Below are positions 1 to 7,092 of a DNA stretch of 59,351 bases, piece after piece. The notes under the pieces were generated by a model. It saw only the letters and a program-made list of their open reading frames with translations. It made no database searches and was not told where the DNA came from. Source of the DNA: Janthinobacterium sp. UMAB-56. GTDB taxonomy: Bacteria > Pseudomonadota > Gammaproteobacteria > Burkholderiales > Burkholderiaceae_D. A program made the position numbers and the translations under genes. Location of the stretch: the NCBI RefSeq assembly GCF_900095265.1, contig NZ_LT607667.1:1-59351 (forward strand), written 5' to 3'. Within the stretch, counting starts at the first letter, position 1, and each line of letters opens with the position of its first letter.

Positions 1-53
1 TTTGCGCCGATGATAGTGCTGCAACCAGTGTGAAAGTAGGTTATCGTCAGGCT
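1..53 (+). rRNA. rrf: 5S ribosomal RNA, 3' end (partial)
   Basis: The first bases of the window match the 3' third of a bacterial 5S rRNA: the GCGCCGATGATAGTG segment, then the GTGAAAGTAGG segment, then the closing strand ATCGTCAGGCT that pairs with the 5' end of 5S. The 5' part lies outside the window. A strong terminator follows ten bases later, as expected at the end of a 16S-23S-5S operon. The exact 3' end is estimated to within a few bases. Confidence 0.85.
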
Positions 54-62
54 TGTTATTCG

Positions 63-99
63 AAAAAACCCCCATCGTTGATACGGTGGGGGTTTTTTT
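63..99 (+). terminator. Rho-independent terminator of the rRNA operon
   Basis: A nine-base-pair stem, CCCCCATCG against CGGTGGGGG (one T-G wobble), is closed by a short loop, preceded by six A and followed by seven T. The A and T flanks extend the stem, so it may work on both strands. It lies directly after the 5S 3' end and before the kinase gene. Confidence 0.9.
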
Positions 100-153
100 A
101 CGTCCGCGAGGTTTATCCTCGGTGGCGATCACCAGGTTTTTGAAAGGGATATC

Positions 154-1461
154 TTGTCTGCTTTGCACACACTGGAACAATTACGCGCGGGCCAACTGGC
201 CGGTGTGCGTCGCCTGAAGCTGGCGTGCGGCTTGACCGACTTTCCCAGCGAGATCTTCGACCTGGCCGACAGCCTGGAAATCCTCGACTTATCCGGCAAT
301 GCGCTATCGTCGCTGCCTGACGATTTACCTCGCCTGCACAAGCTGCGCATCCTATTTTGCTCGGATAACCTGTTCACTACTTTACCGGCCGTGCTCGGTT
401 CCTGTCCTGCGCTGGAAATGATCGGTTTCAAAGCGAACCGGCTATGCCACGTGCCGGCCGCAGCCTTGCCACCGAAGCTGCGCTGGCTGACCCTGACCGA
501 TAATGCCATCGAAGCCTTGCCGGAAGAACTCGGCAAGTGCGGGCAATTGCAGAAACTCATGTTGGCGGGAAATCGCCTGAGCCACTTGCCAGCTAGCCTC
601 AGCAATTGCCACCGCTTGGAACTGGTGCGTATCGCCGCCAACCGTTTCACGGCGCTGCCCGACTGCCTGCTGGCCTTGCCACGCTTGAGCTGGCTCGCGT
701 ATGCGGGCAATCCCTACACGGAAGCGTGTGAGCTGGCGGCCCTGACTGATGCGGGCGCGGCGGGCGTAGCATGGCAGCGCCTGGAACTCGCGCAGCAGCT
801 GGGCGAGGGCGCATCGGGCGTGATTTACCGTGCCCGCCTGGATGGGCGCGATGATGTCGCTGTCAAAGTATTCAAGGGGGCAATGACCAGCGACGGCTTG
901 CCGCGCAGCGAAATGGCCGCCTGTGTCGGCGCGGGCGCCCACGCCGGCCTGATTCCCATCCTGGGCACCCTCGATGCGCATCCGCAAGGGGCGCCTGGAC
1001 TCGTCATGCCGCTCATCGATGCCGCTTTCCGCAATCTGGCGGGTCCGCCAAGTCTGGCGTCGTGCACGCGCGATGTGTATGCCGATGGCATGCGCTTTGA
1101 TGCGCCGCAAGCGCTGGCGATAGCCCATGGCATCGCCTCGGCTGTCTGCCAGCTGCATGCGCGCGGCATTGTGCACGGCGACTTATATGCACACAATATC
1201 CTGCATGCGCACGCTGGTGCTTGCCTGTTGGGCGACTTTGGCGCGGCGTCCATGTTTGTGCCCGGCTCGCCGCAAGGGAACTGGCTGCAGGGTATAGAGG
1301 CGCGCGCCTTTGGCGTGCTGCTGGGGGAATTGATCGCACATTGTGCGACGCCTTTGCCCGCGCTGCAGACCTTGCAGGAAGCTTGCCTGCAGCAAGACGT
1401 GCTGTCGCGGCCGCAATTCGAGGCCATGGAACTGGCACTGCGGGACATGCTTCCTGCATAA
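154..1461 (+). CDS. Leucine-rich-repeat protein with C-terminal protein kinase domain
   Basis: This 435-residue protein joins about seven LRR units (residues ~18-190; each with the LxxLxLxxNxLxxLP pattern) to a eukaryote-like Ser/Thr kinase domain (~208-430). Visible kinase elements are the glycine loop GEGASG (217-222), the VAVK lysine (K238), a catalytic HGDLYAHN motif (341-348) with HGD in place of HRD, and DFG (361-363). No signal peptide or membrane segment is seen, so it is probably cytoplasmic. The start is TTG, chosen because a purine-rich GAAAGGGAT precedes it at good spacing and no in-frame ATG fits before the first repeat. It is monocistronic between two terminators. The substrate is unknown; LRRs suggest a protein-protein scaffold. 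LRR-kinase fusions are known in proteobacteria, but their role is poorly defined. Confidence 0.85.
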   Translation: MSALHTLEQLRAGQLAGVRRLKLACGLTDFPSEIFDLADSLEILDLSGNALSSLPDDLPRLHKLRILFCSDNLFTTLPAVLGSCPALEMIGFKANRLCHVPAAALPPKLRWLTLTDNAIEALPEELGKCGQLQKLMLAGNRLSHLPASLSNCHRLELVRIAANRFTALPDCLLALPRLSWLAYAGNPYTEACELAALTDAGAAGVAWQRLELAQQLGEGASGVIYRARLDGRDDVAVKVFKGAMTSDGLPRSEMAACVGAGAHAGLIPILGTLDAHPQGAPGLVMPLIDAAFRNLAGPPSLASCTRDVYADGMRFDAPQALAIAHGIASAVCQLHARGIVHGDLYAHNILHAHAGACLLGDFGAASMFVPGSPQGNWLQGIEARAFGVLLGELIAHCATPLPALQTLQEACLQQDVLSRPQFEAMELALRDMLPA

Positions 1462-1496
1462 AAAATGGCGCAGTCTTCGCAGGCGGCGCCATTTTC
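1461..1496 (+). terminator. Terminator between LRR kinase and nitronate monooxygenase genes
   Basis: AAAATGGCGC and GGCGCCATTTT form a stem directly at the stop codon of the LRR kinase. A-rich and T-rich flanks on either side suggest it serves both convergent genes. Confidence 0.75.
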
Positions 1497-1513
1497 ATTC
1501 AGGCTGACAAGAT

Positions 1514-2773
1514 TCAGCCCTGAACTTCTTTTTCCGGCAGGGCGATCTGGTTGTCGACGCTGAACTGGTAATCCTTGAAGACATGTTCGGCCGTCAGGAT
1601 CTGGTATTCGCCGTTGTCGAGCTTATGCGTGGTGTCCTTCAGGCGATACGTGTAATGGCCGCAGGTCCAGCAATTGAAGTTGCGCATGTGGGTGCACAGG
1701 CAAGTCTTGTCCATCACGACAACGGTTTTTTGTTCCGGATGGGCCGCCACTTCGCGGTTGTACGAGTTGATGTAGGCGCAGTTACCGGTCGCGTCCAGCA
1801 GATAGCCATAGGATTCGCAGCCCGGACGGATGCCGGCGCCGATGGCGGGCGTGTTCTTCAGCATGCGCATCGGGTAGCCCGTCGGCGAGACGCCATTGAC
1901 GATGATGTCGTCTTCTGAGGCCTTGTAGTATTCCTGCTTGACCTTGTTTGGCAAGCCGCATTCCTCGGTGACGGTGAAGCGCGTCGCCACTTGCACGCCA
2001 GCGGCGCCCGCTTCCAGGAAGGAGACGGCATCGCTGCCCGTGAAAATGCCGCCAGCGGCGATCAGCGGAATGTCCAGCTGTTCTGCCTTCAGGTAGGCCA
2101 GCAGTTCCGCGGTAATCGTGTGCAGGTCGTAATTGGCCCAGTCCATGCCAAAACCCAGGTGGCCGCCGGCCAATGGTCCTTCGACAATGATGAAATCGGG
2201 CAAACGGTCCAGCTTGGCGTTCTTGCGCAGGAAAATTTGCAGGGCGCGCACGGACGAGACGATGATGCCCAGCTTGGCATCACGGAAACGTGGATGGTCG
2301 GCCATCAAGGCGAAGGAACCGAAGTGCAGACCGGCGGACAGGGTAATGCCATCGATGCCGGCGTCCAGCGCCGCATTCAGGCGCACGCGCAAGGTTTCGC
2401 GCGGGCCGTTCATGGTCAGCTTTTCCATGCAATTGACGAAGATCAAGCCATCGCCTTTTTTCGCTTCCATGGTGCGGCCGATATGCAGGCGCTGTGCTTC
2501 CGCCAGGCGGCCCAGGTCGAACTGCACCACGGCCTTGTCGCTGTTATTAATGTTGAACTTGTACAGTTTCGTCTTGTCTTTGACGAAGGTGGTGTCGAAA
2601 CGGCGATCCGACACGTCTTCCACCATGGCATCGGAGATATGGCCGATACCGTTCAGCCGGGCCGCTTCCAGGGCCAGCTCCGAGGTGGAAATATCCACAC
2701 CCATTCCGCCTATCATGATGGGCACATATTCTTTTTTGCCAAATCGCAGGCGGAAATCATCAACACGTTTCAT
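1514..2773 (-). CDS. Nitronate monooxygenase family protein
   Basis: A 419-residue FMN-dependent TIM-barrel protein of the nitronate monooxygenase (2-nitropropane dioxygenase) family. Family features are the N-terminal PIMIGGMGVDIS strand, a central TLSAGLHFG segment, and the phosphate-binding LIAAGGIFTG followed by GAAGVQVATRF. Members oxidise alkyl nitronates to carbonyl compounds and nitrite, but many annotated members have unproven substrates. Unusually, the C-terminal ~60 residues carry a cysteine cluster (TCLCTHMRNFNCWTC) that could bind a metal or an Fe-S centre; this is inference. The gene stands alone and converges on the LRR kinase gene. Its start at ATG 2773 agrees with the family N-terminus. 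Confidence 0.8.
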   Translation of the reverse strand: MKRVDDFRLRFGKKEYVPIMIGGMGVDISTSELALEAARLNGIGHISDAMVEDVSDRRFDTTFVKDKTKLYKFNINNSDKAVVQFDLGRLAEAQRLHIGRTMEAKKGDGLIFVNCMEKLTMNGPRETLRVRLNAALDAGIDGITLSAGLHFGSFALMADHPRFRDAKLGIIVSSVRALQIFLRKNAKLDRLPDFIIVEGPLAGGHLGFGMDWANYDLHTITAELLAYLKAEQLDIPLIAAGGIFTGSDAVSFLEAGAAGVQVATRFTVTEECGLPNKVKQEYYKASEDDIIVNGVSPTGYPMRMLKNTPAIGAGIRPGCESYGYLLDATGNCAYINSYNREVAAHPEQKTVVVMDKTCLCTHMRNFNCWTCGHYTYRLKDTTHKLDNGEYQILTAEHVFKDYQFSVDNQIALPEKEVQG

Positions 2774-2955
2774 TGCTATCCTTAGACTACCGTGGTTATC
2801 ACTGAGCCAGATGTACGGTCAAGCCCGTCGCCGGTCAGGCGCGGGCGCATGTAGCTGTGCGCAGCTTCAATTCTACCCCAAGCGGGCAGGCGCTCAGGCC
2901 TGCGCTTGTCACCATGCCGGCGCAAACGCTGGCCGGAGCTTGCGCATCATCGAAA

Positions 2956-3441
2956 TTAATCGCGGAAATTGTTAAATTCCAGCGGCATGTCAGGCACGTC
3001 CTTGCGCAGCATGGCCATGGCTGCCTGCAGGTCATCGCGCTTGGCCCCCGTAACGCGCACGGCTTCGCCCTGGATGCTCGCTTGCACTTTCATCTTGCTG
3101 TCCTTGATGACGCGCACGATTTTTTTTGCATCATCCGATTCAATGCCGTTCTTGATCTTGATGATCTGCTTGACCTTGTCGCCGCCGATCTTCTTGATGT
3201 CGCCCTCGTCGAGGAAGCGCACATCGACCTTGCGTTTGGTCAATTTGTTGGTCAGCACGTCGCGTACCTGGCTGAGCTGGAATTCCGAGTCCGCAAACGC
3301 GGTCAATTCGTTTTCCTTGTGCTCGACGCGGGCGTCGCTGCCCTTGAAGTCGAAGCGGGTCGTGATTTCCTTGTTGGATTGCTCGACGGCATTCTTGACT
3401 TCGATCATATCGGCTTCGGAGACTACATCAAATGACGGCAT
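2956..3441 (-). CDS. yajQ: YajQ family nucleotide-binding protein
   Basis: This 161-residue protein matches the YajQ/DUF520 family over its full length, from the MPSFDVVSE start through FDFKGS to the [10 protein letters not shown] end. YajQ proteins have two ferredoxin-like folds and bind nucleotides; in Xanthomonas and Pseudomonas relatives bind cyclic di-GMP and act as effectors. That makes it a possible downstream partner of the Wsp diguanylate cyclase encoded nearby, though this is inference. It is divergent from murB. The start at ATG 3441 gives the usual family length. Confidence 0.92.
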   Translation of the reverse strand: MPSFDVVSEADMIEVKNAVEQSNKEITTRFDFKGSDARVEHKENELTAFADSEFQLSQVRDVLTNKLTKRKVDVRFLDEGDIKKIGGDKVKQIIKIKNGIESDDAKKIVRVIKDSKMKVQASIQGEAVRVTGAKRDDLQAAMAMLRKDVPDMPLEFNNFRD

Positions 3442-3623
3442 GGTCTGTTCCTTTCGTGTTGGAGCGAACGCGCTGGCAGCGCGCCGGGCGCGCGCATTCT
3501 TTGCAAAATGGCACAGCCCCGTTAAAGATGCGACATTTTAACGGACAACGGACGGCCTGCCCTTGTCTTGCGCTGGTTTTTTGTCGGTTTCACTCTATAA
3601 TCGAGCAAAATAATCGCTATCCC

Positions 3624-4652
3624 ATGTCTGCAGAGCTCACCATCGAACACAATTACTCCCTCCAGCGCCTGAATACCTTCGGCATCACGGCCAATGCGGC
3701 CGCCTACGTACGCATCACCTCGCAGGCCGAATTACAGGCGGCGCTGCAAGATCCAGCCCTCTCCGCCATGCCGCGCCTGATACTGGGCGGCGGCAGCAAC
3801 ATCGTGCTCACGGGCGACTTTCCCGGCGCCGTGCTGCACATGGCCACGCGCGGCATGCGCCTGGCGCAGGCGGATTTCGAGACAATACTTGTCACGGCCA
3901 CGGCCGGCGAAAACTGGCACGATTTCGTGCAGTGGACCCTGGCGCAAGGAGTGGGTGGGCTGGAAAACCTGTCATTGATTCCAGGCACGGTGGGTGCGGC
4001 GCCTATCCAGAATATTGGCGCGTATGGCGTGGAAATCAAGGATTATCTGCATAGTGTCAGCGTCATGCACAGTGCCAGTGGCATTGTCTTCGACATGGAC
4101 CGTGATGCTTGCCGCTTCGCCTACCGCGACAGCATCTTCAAGCAGGCCGAGGGGCGCGAACTGATCGTGCTGGAAGTGACGTTTGCCTTGCCGGCCGAGT
4201 GGCAGCCGAACTTGCGCTATGCGGAACTGGCGCAGGCCGTGGCCGAGCGCCATCTTGCCGAACCGACGCCGCAACAGGTGGCCGAAACGGTGATGGCGAT
4301 ACGCCGGCGTAAATTGCCCGATCCGGCCGTGATCGGCAATGCGGGCAGCTTTTTCAAGAATCCCGTGGTGTCACACGCACAGTGTGTGGCTCTGCTGGAA
4401 CGTTTTCCCACGCTGGTACACCATGCGCAAGCCGATGGCACGGAAAAGCTGGCGGCCGGCTGGCTGATCGATCAGTGTGGCTGGAAGGGGAAAAACCTGG
4501 GGCCCGCGGGAGTGTATCCCAAGCAGGCGCTGGTTCTGGTGAATAATGGCGGCGCTCGTGGCGCGGACATTACCCGGCTGGCGGCAGCGATACAAGATGA
4601 TGTCGAGGCGAAATACGGCGTGCGCCTGTCGCCTGAGCCTGTGTTTGTTTAA
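3624..4652 (+). CDS. murB: UDP-N-acetylenolpyruvoylglucosamine reductase
   Basis: MurB reduces UDP-GlcNAc-enolpyruvate to UDP-MurNAc with NADPH and FAD, the second committed step of peptidoglycan precursor synthesis in the cytoplasm. The 342-residue protein shows the FAD-binding GGGSNIVL motif, the IPGTVGAAPIQNIGAYG signature, the GNAGSFFKNP catalytic serine region and the C-terminal PEPVF with the catalytic glutamate. The frame is open further upstream, but the ATG at 3624 (protein MSAELTIEHN) matches the family N-terminus. The stop codon directly abuts the stop of the convergent ppnP gene, with no spacer. Confidence 0.96.
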   Translation: MSAELTIEHNYSLQRLNTFGITANAAAYVRITSQAELQAALQDPALSAMPRLILGGGSNIVLTGDFPGAVLHMATRGMRLAQADFETILVTATAGENWHDFVQWTLAQGVGGLENLSLIPGTVGAAPIQNIGAYGVEIKDYLHSVSVMHSASGIVFDMDRDACRFAYRDSIFKQAEGRELIVLEVTFALPAEWQPNLRYAELAQAVAERHLAEPTPQQVAETVMAIRRRKLPDPAVIGNAGSFFKNPVVSHAQCVALLERFPTLVHHAQADGTEKLAAGWLIDQCGWKGKNLGPAGVYPKQALVLVNNGGARGADITRLAAAIQDDVEAKYGVRLSPEPVFV

Positions 4653-4967
4653 TTAGGCAAAATGGCAGACGTAGTCTAGCGTCTCCACCGTTTCGATATC
4701 AAAATAGCTATTGCCTGGCACCTTGAATTGCGTGCCCGCGCCATAGCTGTTCCAGTCGGTGGCGTCGGCCAGGCGCACCTTGCACAGGCCACTGACGATT
4801 TCCATCGTTTCTGGCGCGCCCGTGTTGAAGCGCAACGAGGACGCGAAGATCACGCCCACGCTTTTCTTCGCGCCATCGGCCAGGATGACGTTGTGCGAGA
4901 TGCATTTGCCGTCAAAGTAAATATTCGACTTCTTGACGACACTGACATTGTCCAGTTGTGTGCTCAT
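4653..4967 (-). CDS. ppnP: Pyrimidine/purine nucleoside phosphorylase
   Basis: The 104-residue protein belongs to the PpnP (YaiE, DUF1255) family, a small cupin that phosphorolyses several nucleosides to free base and ribose-1-phosphate. Full-length agreement includes the NIYFDGKCISH segment, the GVIFASSLRFNT strand and the YVCHFA end. It lies just downstream of the wsp cluster on the same strand (27 bases after wspR), close enough that read-through from wspR is possible, although nothing links the functions. Confidence 0.93.
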   Translation of the reverse strand: MSTQLDNVSVVKKSNIYFDGKCISHNVILADGAKKSVGVIFASSLRFNTGAPETMEIVSGLCKVRLADATDWNSYGAGTQFKVPGNSYFDIETVETLDYVCHFA

Positions 4968-4993
4968 GCTTCACTTTCCTTGCGGTTAAAAAA

Positions 4994-6019
4994 TCAATTT
5001 TGGACGTCATCGGCGCTCAGCGCGCTGTTGCGTCCGCCGCGCTTGGCCGCGTACAGGGCCTGGTCGGCACGGTTGATCAGTTGCTCGACCGTCGAGTCGG
5101 GCGAGGGCACGACGGTGGCCACGCCGATCGAGATGGTGACGATGCCGGCGGCCGCCGCCGGGTTTTCGATCTGCAAGCCTTCCAGGTGACGCCGGCATGC
5201 TTCGGCAATCAACAATGCGCCGGCCGCTTCCGTTTCCGGCAGGATCAGGGAGAATTCCTCGCCGCCGTAGCGGGCGGCCAGGTCGGCGGGGCGCTTTAAA
5301 TGTTCCGTGAGTACGGCGGCAACTTTTTTCAGGCACAGGTCGCCTGGCAAATGGCCGAAGTGGTCGTTATAACTCTTGAAATGGTCGATGTCGCAGAACA
5401 GCAGGCTCAATGGTGCTTTGTCGCGCTGACCACGCTGCCATTCGAATTGCAAGGTTTCATCGAAACGGCGGCGGTTGGCGATACCGGTCAAGCCATCGAG
5501 GGCGGCCAGCTTCTGCAACTCGATATTGGCGTCGGCCAGATTCTTTTGACTTTCTCGCAGGAAACGAAAAGCCTGGTCGCGCTGCAGGCGGCTGATGTGG
5601 GCCGCCGAGTGATAGCGTATGCGCGCCAGCAACTCCAGGCGGTCCGGCAATTTCACCACATAGTCGTTGGCGCCGACGGCAAAGCTGTGGGCCTTCAGTT
5701 TCGGGTCGTCCTTGGCCGACAGCACGATCACCGGCACATGCGCCAGCGCCGCGTTTTCGCGGTACAGCTGGATCAAGGCGAAACCGTCGATGCCAGGCAT
5801 GACCAGGTCTTGCAGGATGACGGTCGGTTGCAAACGCAGCGCCGTGTCCAGCCCCTGCGTGGCATCGGTCACGTAATGAAATTCGATATCCTGTTGGTCG
5901 CTGAGCATGCGGCGCACTGCCTCGGCAATGATCAACTGGTCGTCCACCAATAGCACGCTGACCTTGAATTCGGTCAATGCCGGCTCATGCTGGGTGAAAC
6001 TGGAGGAGAATTCTGGCAT
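4994..6019 (-). CDS. wspR: Wsp response regulator diguanylate cyclase WspR
   Basis: WspR is the output of the Wsp pathway: when phosphorylated by WspE it makes cyclic di-GMP. The 341-residue protein has a receiver domain (~22-140; acceptor D71 in QDLVMPG) and a GGDEF domain (~175-335) with active site GGEEF (252-256) and an intact RxxD inhibitory site (RPAD, 243-246), so product inhibition is expected. The linker VKLPDRLELLARIRYH is typical of WspR. I chose ATG 6019 over ATG 6058, because the longer form would overlap wspF by 29 bases and add residues unlike the family. It is the last gene of the wsp operon, 10 bases after wspF. Confidence 0.94.
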   Translation of the reverse strand: MPEFSSSFTQHEPALTEFKVSVLLVDDQLIIAEAVRRMLSDQQDIEFHYVTDATQGLDTALRLQPTVILQDLVMPGIDGFALIQLYRENAALAHVPVIVLSAKDDPKLKAHSFAVGANDYVVKLPDRLELLARIRYHSAAHISRLQRDQAFRFLRESQKNLADANIELQKLAALDGLTGIANRRRFDETLQFEWQRGQRDKAPLSLLFCDIDHFKSYNDHFGHLPGDLCLKKVAAVLTEHLKRPADLAARYGGEEFSLILPETEAAGALLIAEACRRHLEGLQIENPAAAAGIVTISIGVATVVPSPDSTVEQLINRADQALYAAKRGGRNSALSADDVQN

Positions 6020-6029
6020 TGCATTCTTT

Positions 6030-7082
6030 TCAGATGTTAGGGGAGGACTCCCACCCATTGTTGAGTTTTGCGCCCAGGCGGTTGCGCAGGCTGGCGCTTA
6101 TTCTATCCAATGGCAGGATTTGCTGCGCCGCATCGAGTTCGGCCGCCGCGCGTGGCATGCCGTACACGGCACTGCTGGCCTGGTCTTGCGCGATGGTCGT
6201 CTTGCCGGCGCGGCGCATGGCCAGCAAGCCATCGCCGCCATCGCGCCCCATGCCTGTGAGCAATACGCCGATGGCGTCGCCGCGCCAGTGCTGCGCCACG
6301 CAGTTGAAGAACACATCGACGGAAGGGCGGTAAACATACTCGCGCGGTGCTGCATCGTACCCCAAACGATAATTTTGATCTAGCAGCAGGTGATCATTGG
6401 TCTTGGCGATCAACACCGTGCCGGACGCCAGTTCGTCGCCCTCGGCGATCACGCGCACGGGCATGCTGAGCTGATCATCGAGCCATTTGGCGAAGTGCGA
6501 GGCGAAGGTTTCATCTATATGCTGCACCACCACGATGGCGCAGCCGGGCGGTGCCGTCCAGCCGGACAGCACCTTGGCTACGGCCGAAGGGCCGCCCGTC
6601 GAGGCGCCGATGGCCACCAGGGTCGATACCTGGCCGTCGCCGCGTTCGCCGCCATTGCCGTTTGCCTGGCGCGGCGGCGGCGTTTCGGTGCTATGGCGTA
6701 TCAGCTTGCCGATGGTCTTGATCTTGGCCAGCAGTTCGCTGTCACCTCCCACTTGGCCCTGCAGCACGGGCGTGGCAGTGACGTCGAGCGCGCCCGCGCC
6801 CAGCGCGCGAAAAACCTGGTTGACATTGTCTTGTGGGCGTCCCGTGACCACCAAGATGGCGCACGGGCTTTGCTGCATGATCAGGCGCGTCGCTTCCACG
6901 CCATCCATCTCCGGCATGTTCAGGTCCATCAGGATCAGGTCGGGACGGTTGCCCTCGCACATGCGCACGGCTTCGAGCCCGGTGCGGGCAATCCACAGTA
7001 CCTGGTGTTCTTGCGTGCTGGCCACCACGCGGCGCAGGGCCTCGGCGGCCATGGGGACATCGTTGGCAATGGCAATTTTCAT
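6030..7082 (-). CDS. wspF: Wsp chemosensory methylesterase WspF (CheB-like)
   Basis: WspF removes methyl groups from WspA and thereby damps the pathway; loss-of-function mutants in Pseudomonas lock WspR on. The 350-residue protein has a receiver domain (acceptor D53 in ILMDLNMPEMDG) and a CheB methylesterase domain with the GASTGGPSA serine motif, the VVQHID histidine and the GMGRDGGDG aspartate, so all catalytic elements are visible. ATG 7082 (MKIAIANDV) is preferred; an upstream ATG at 7106 would overlap wspE and has no spaced ribosome binding site. It follows wspE by 10 bases. Confidence 0.94.
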   Translation of the reverse strand: MKIAIANDVPMAAEALRRVVASTQEHQVLWIARTGLEAVRMCEGNRPDLILMDLNMPEMDGVEATRLIMQQSPCAILVVTGRPQDNVNQVFRALGAGALDVTATPVLQGQVGGDSELLAKIKTIGKLIRHSTETPPPRQANGNGGERGDGQVSTLVAIGASTGGPSAVAKVLSGWTAPPGCAIVVVQHIDETFASHFAKWLDDQLSMPVRVIAEGDELASGTVLIAKTNDHLLLDQNYRLGYDAAPREYVYRPSVDVFFNCVAQHWRGDAIGVLLTGMGRDGGDGLLAMRRAGKTTIAQDQASSAVYGMPRAAAELDAAQQILPLDRISASLRNRLGAKLNNGWESSPNI

Positions 7083-7092
7083 GAAGTACAAC

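Noticed and set aside
1991..2975. Two overlapping plus-strand frames antisense to the nitronate monooxygenase gene
   Set aside because: No recognisable protein features; the minus-strand gene is convincing across the same bases.
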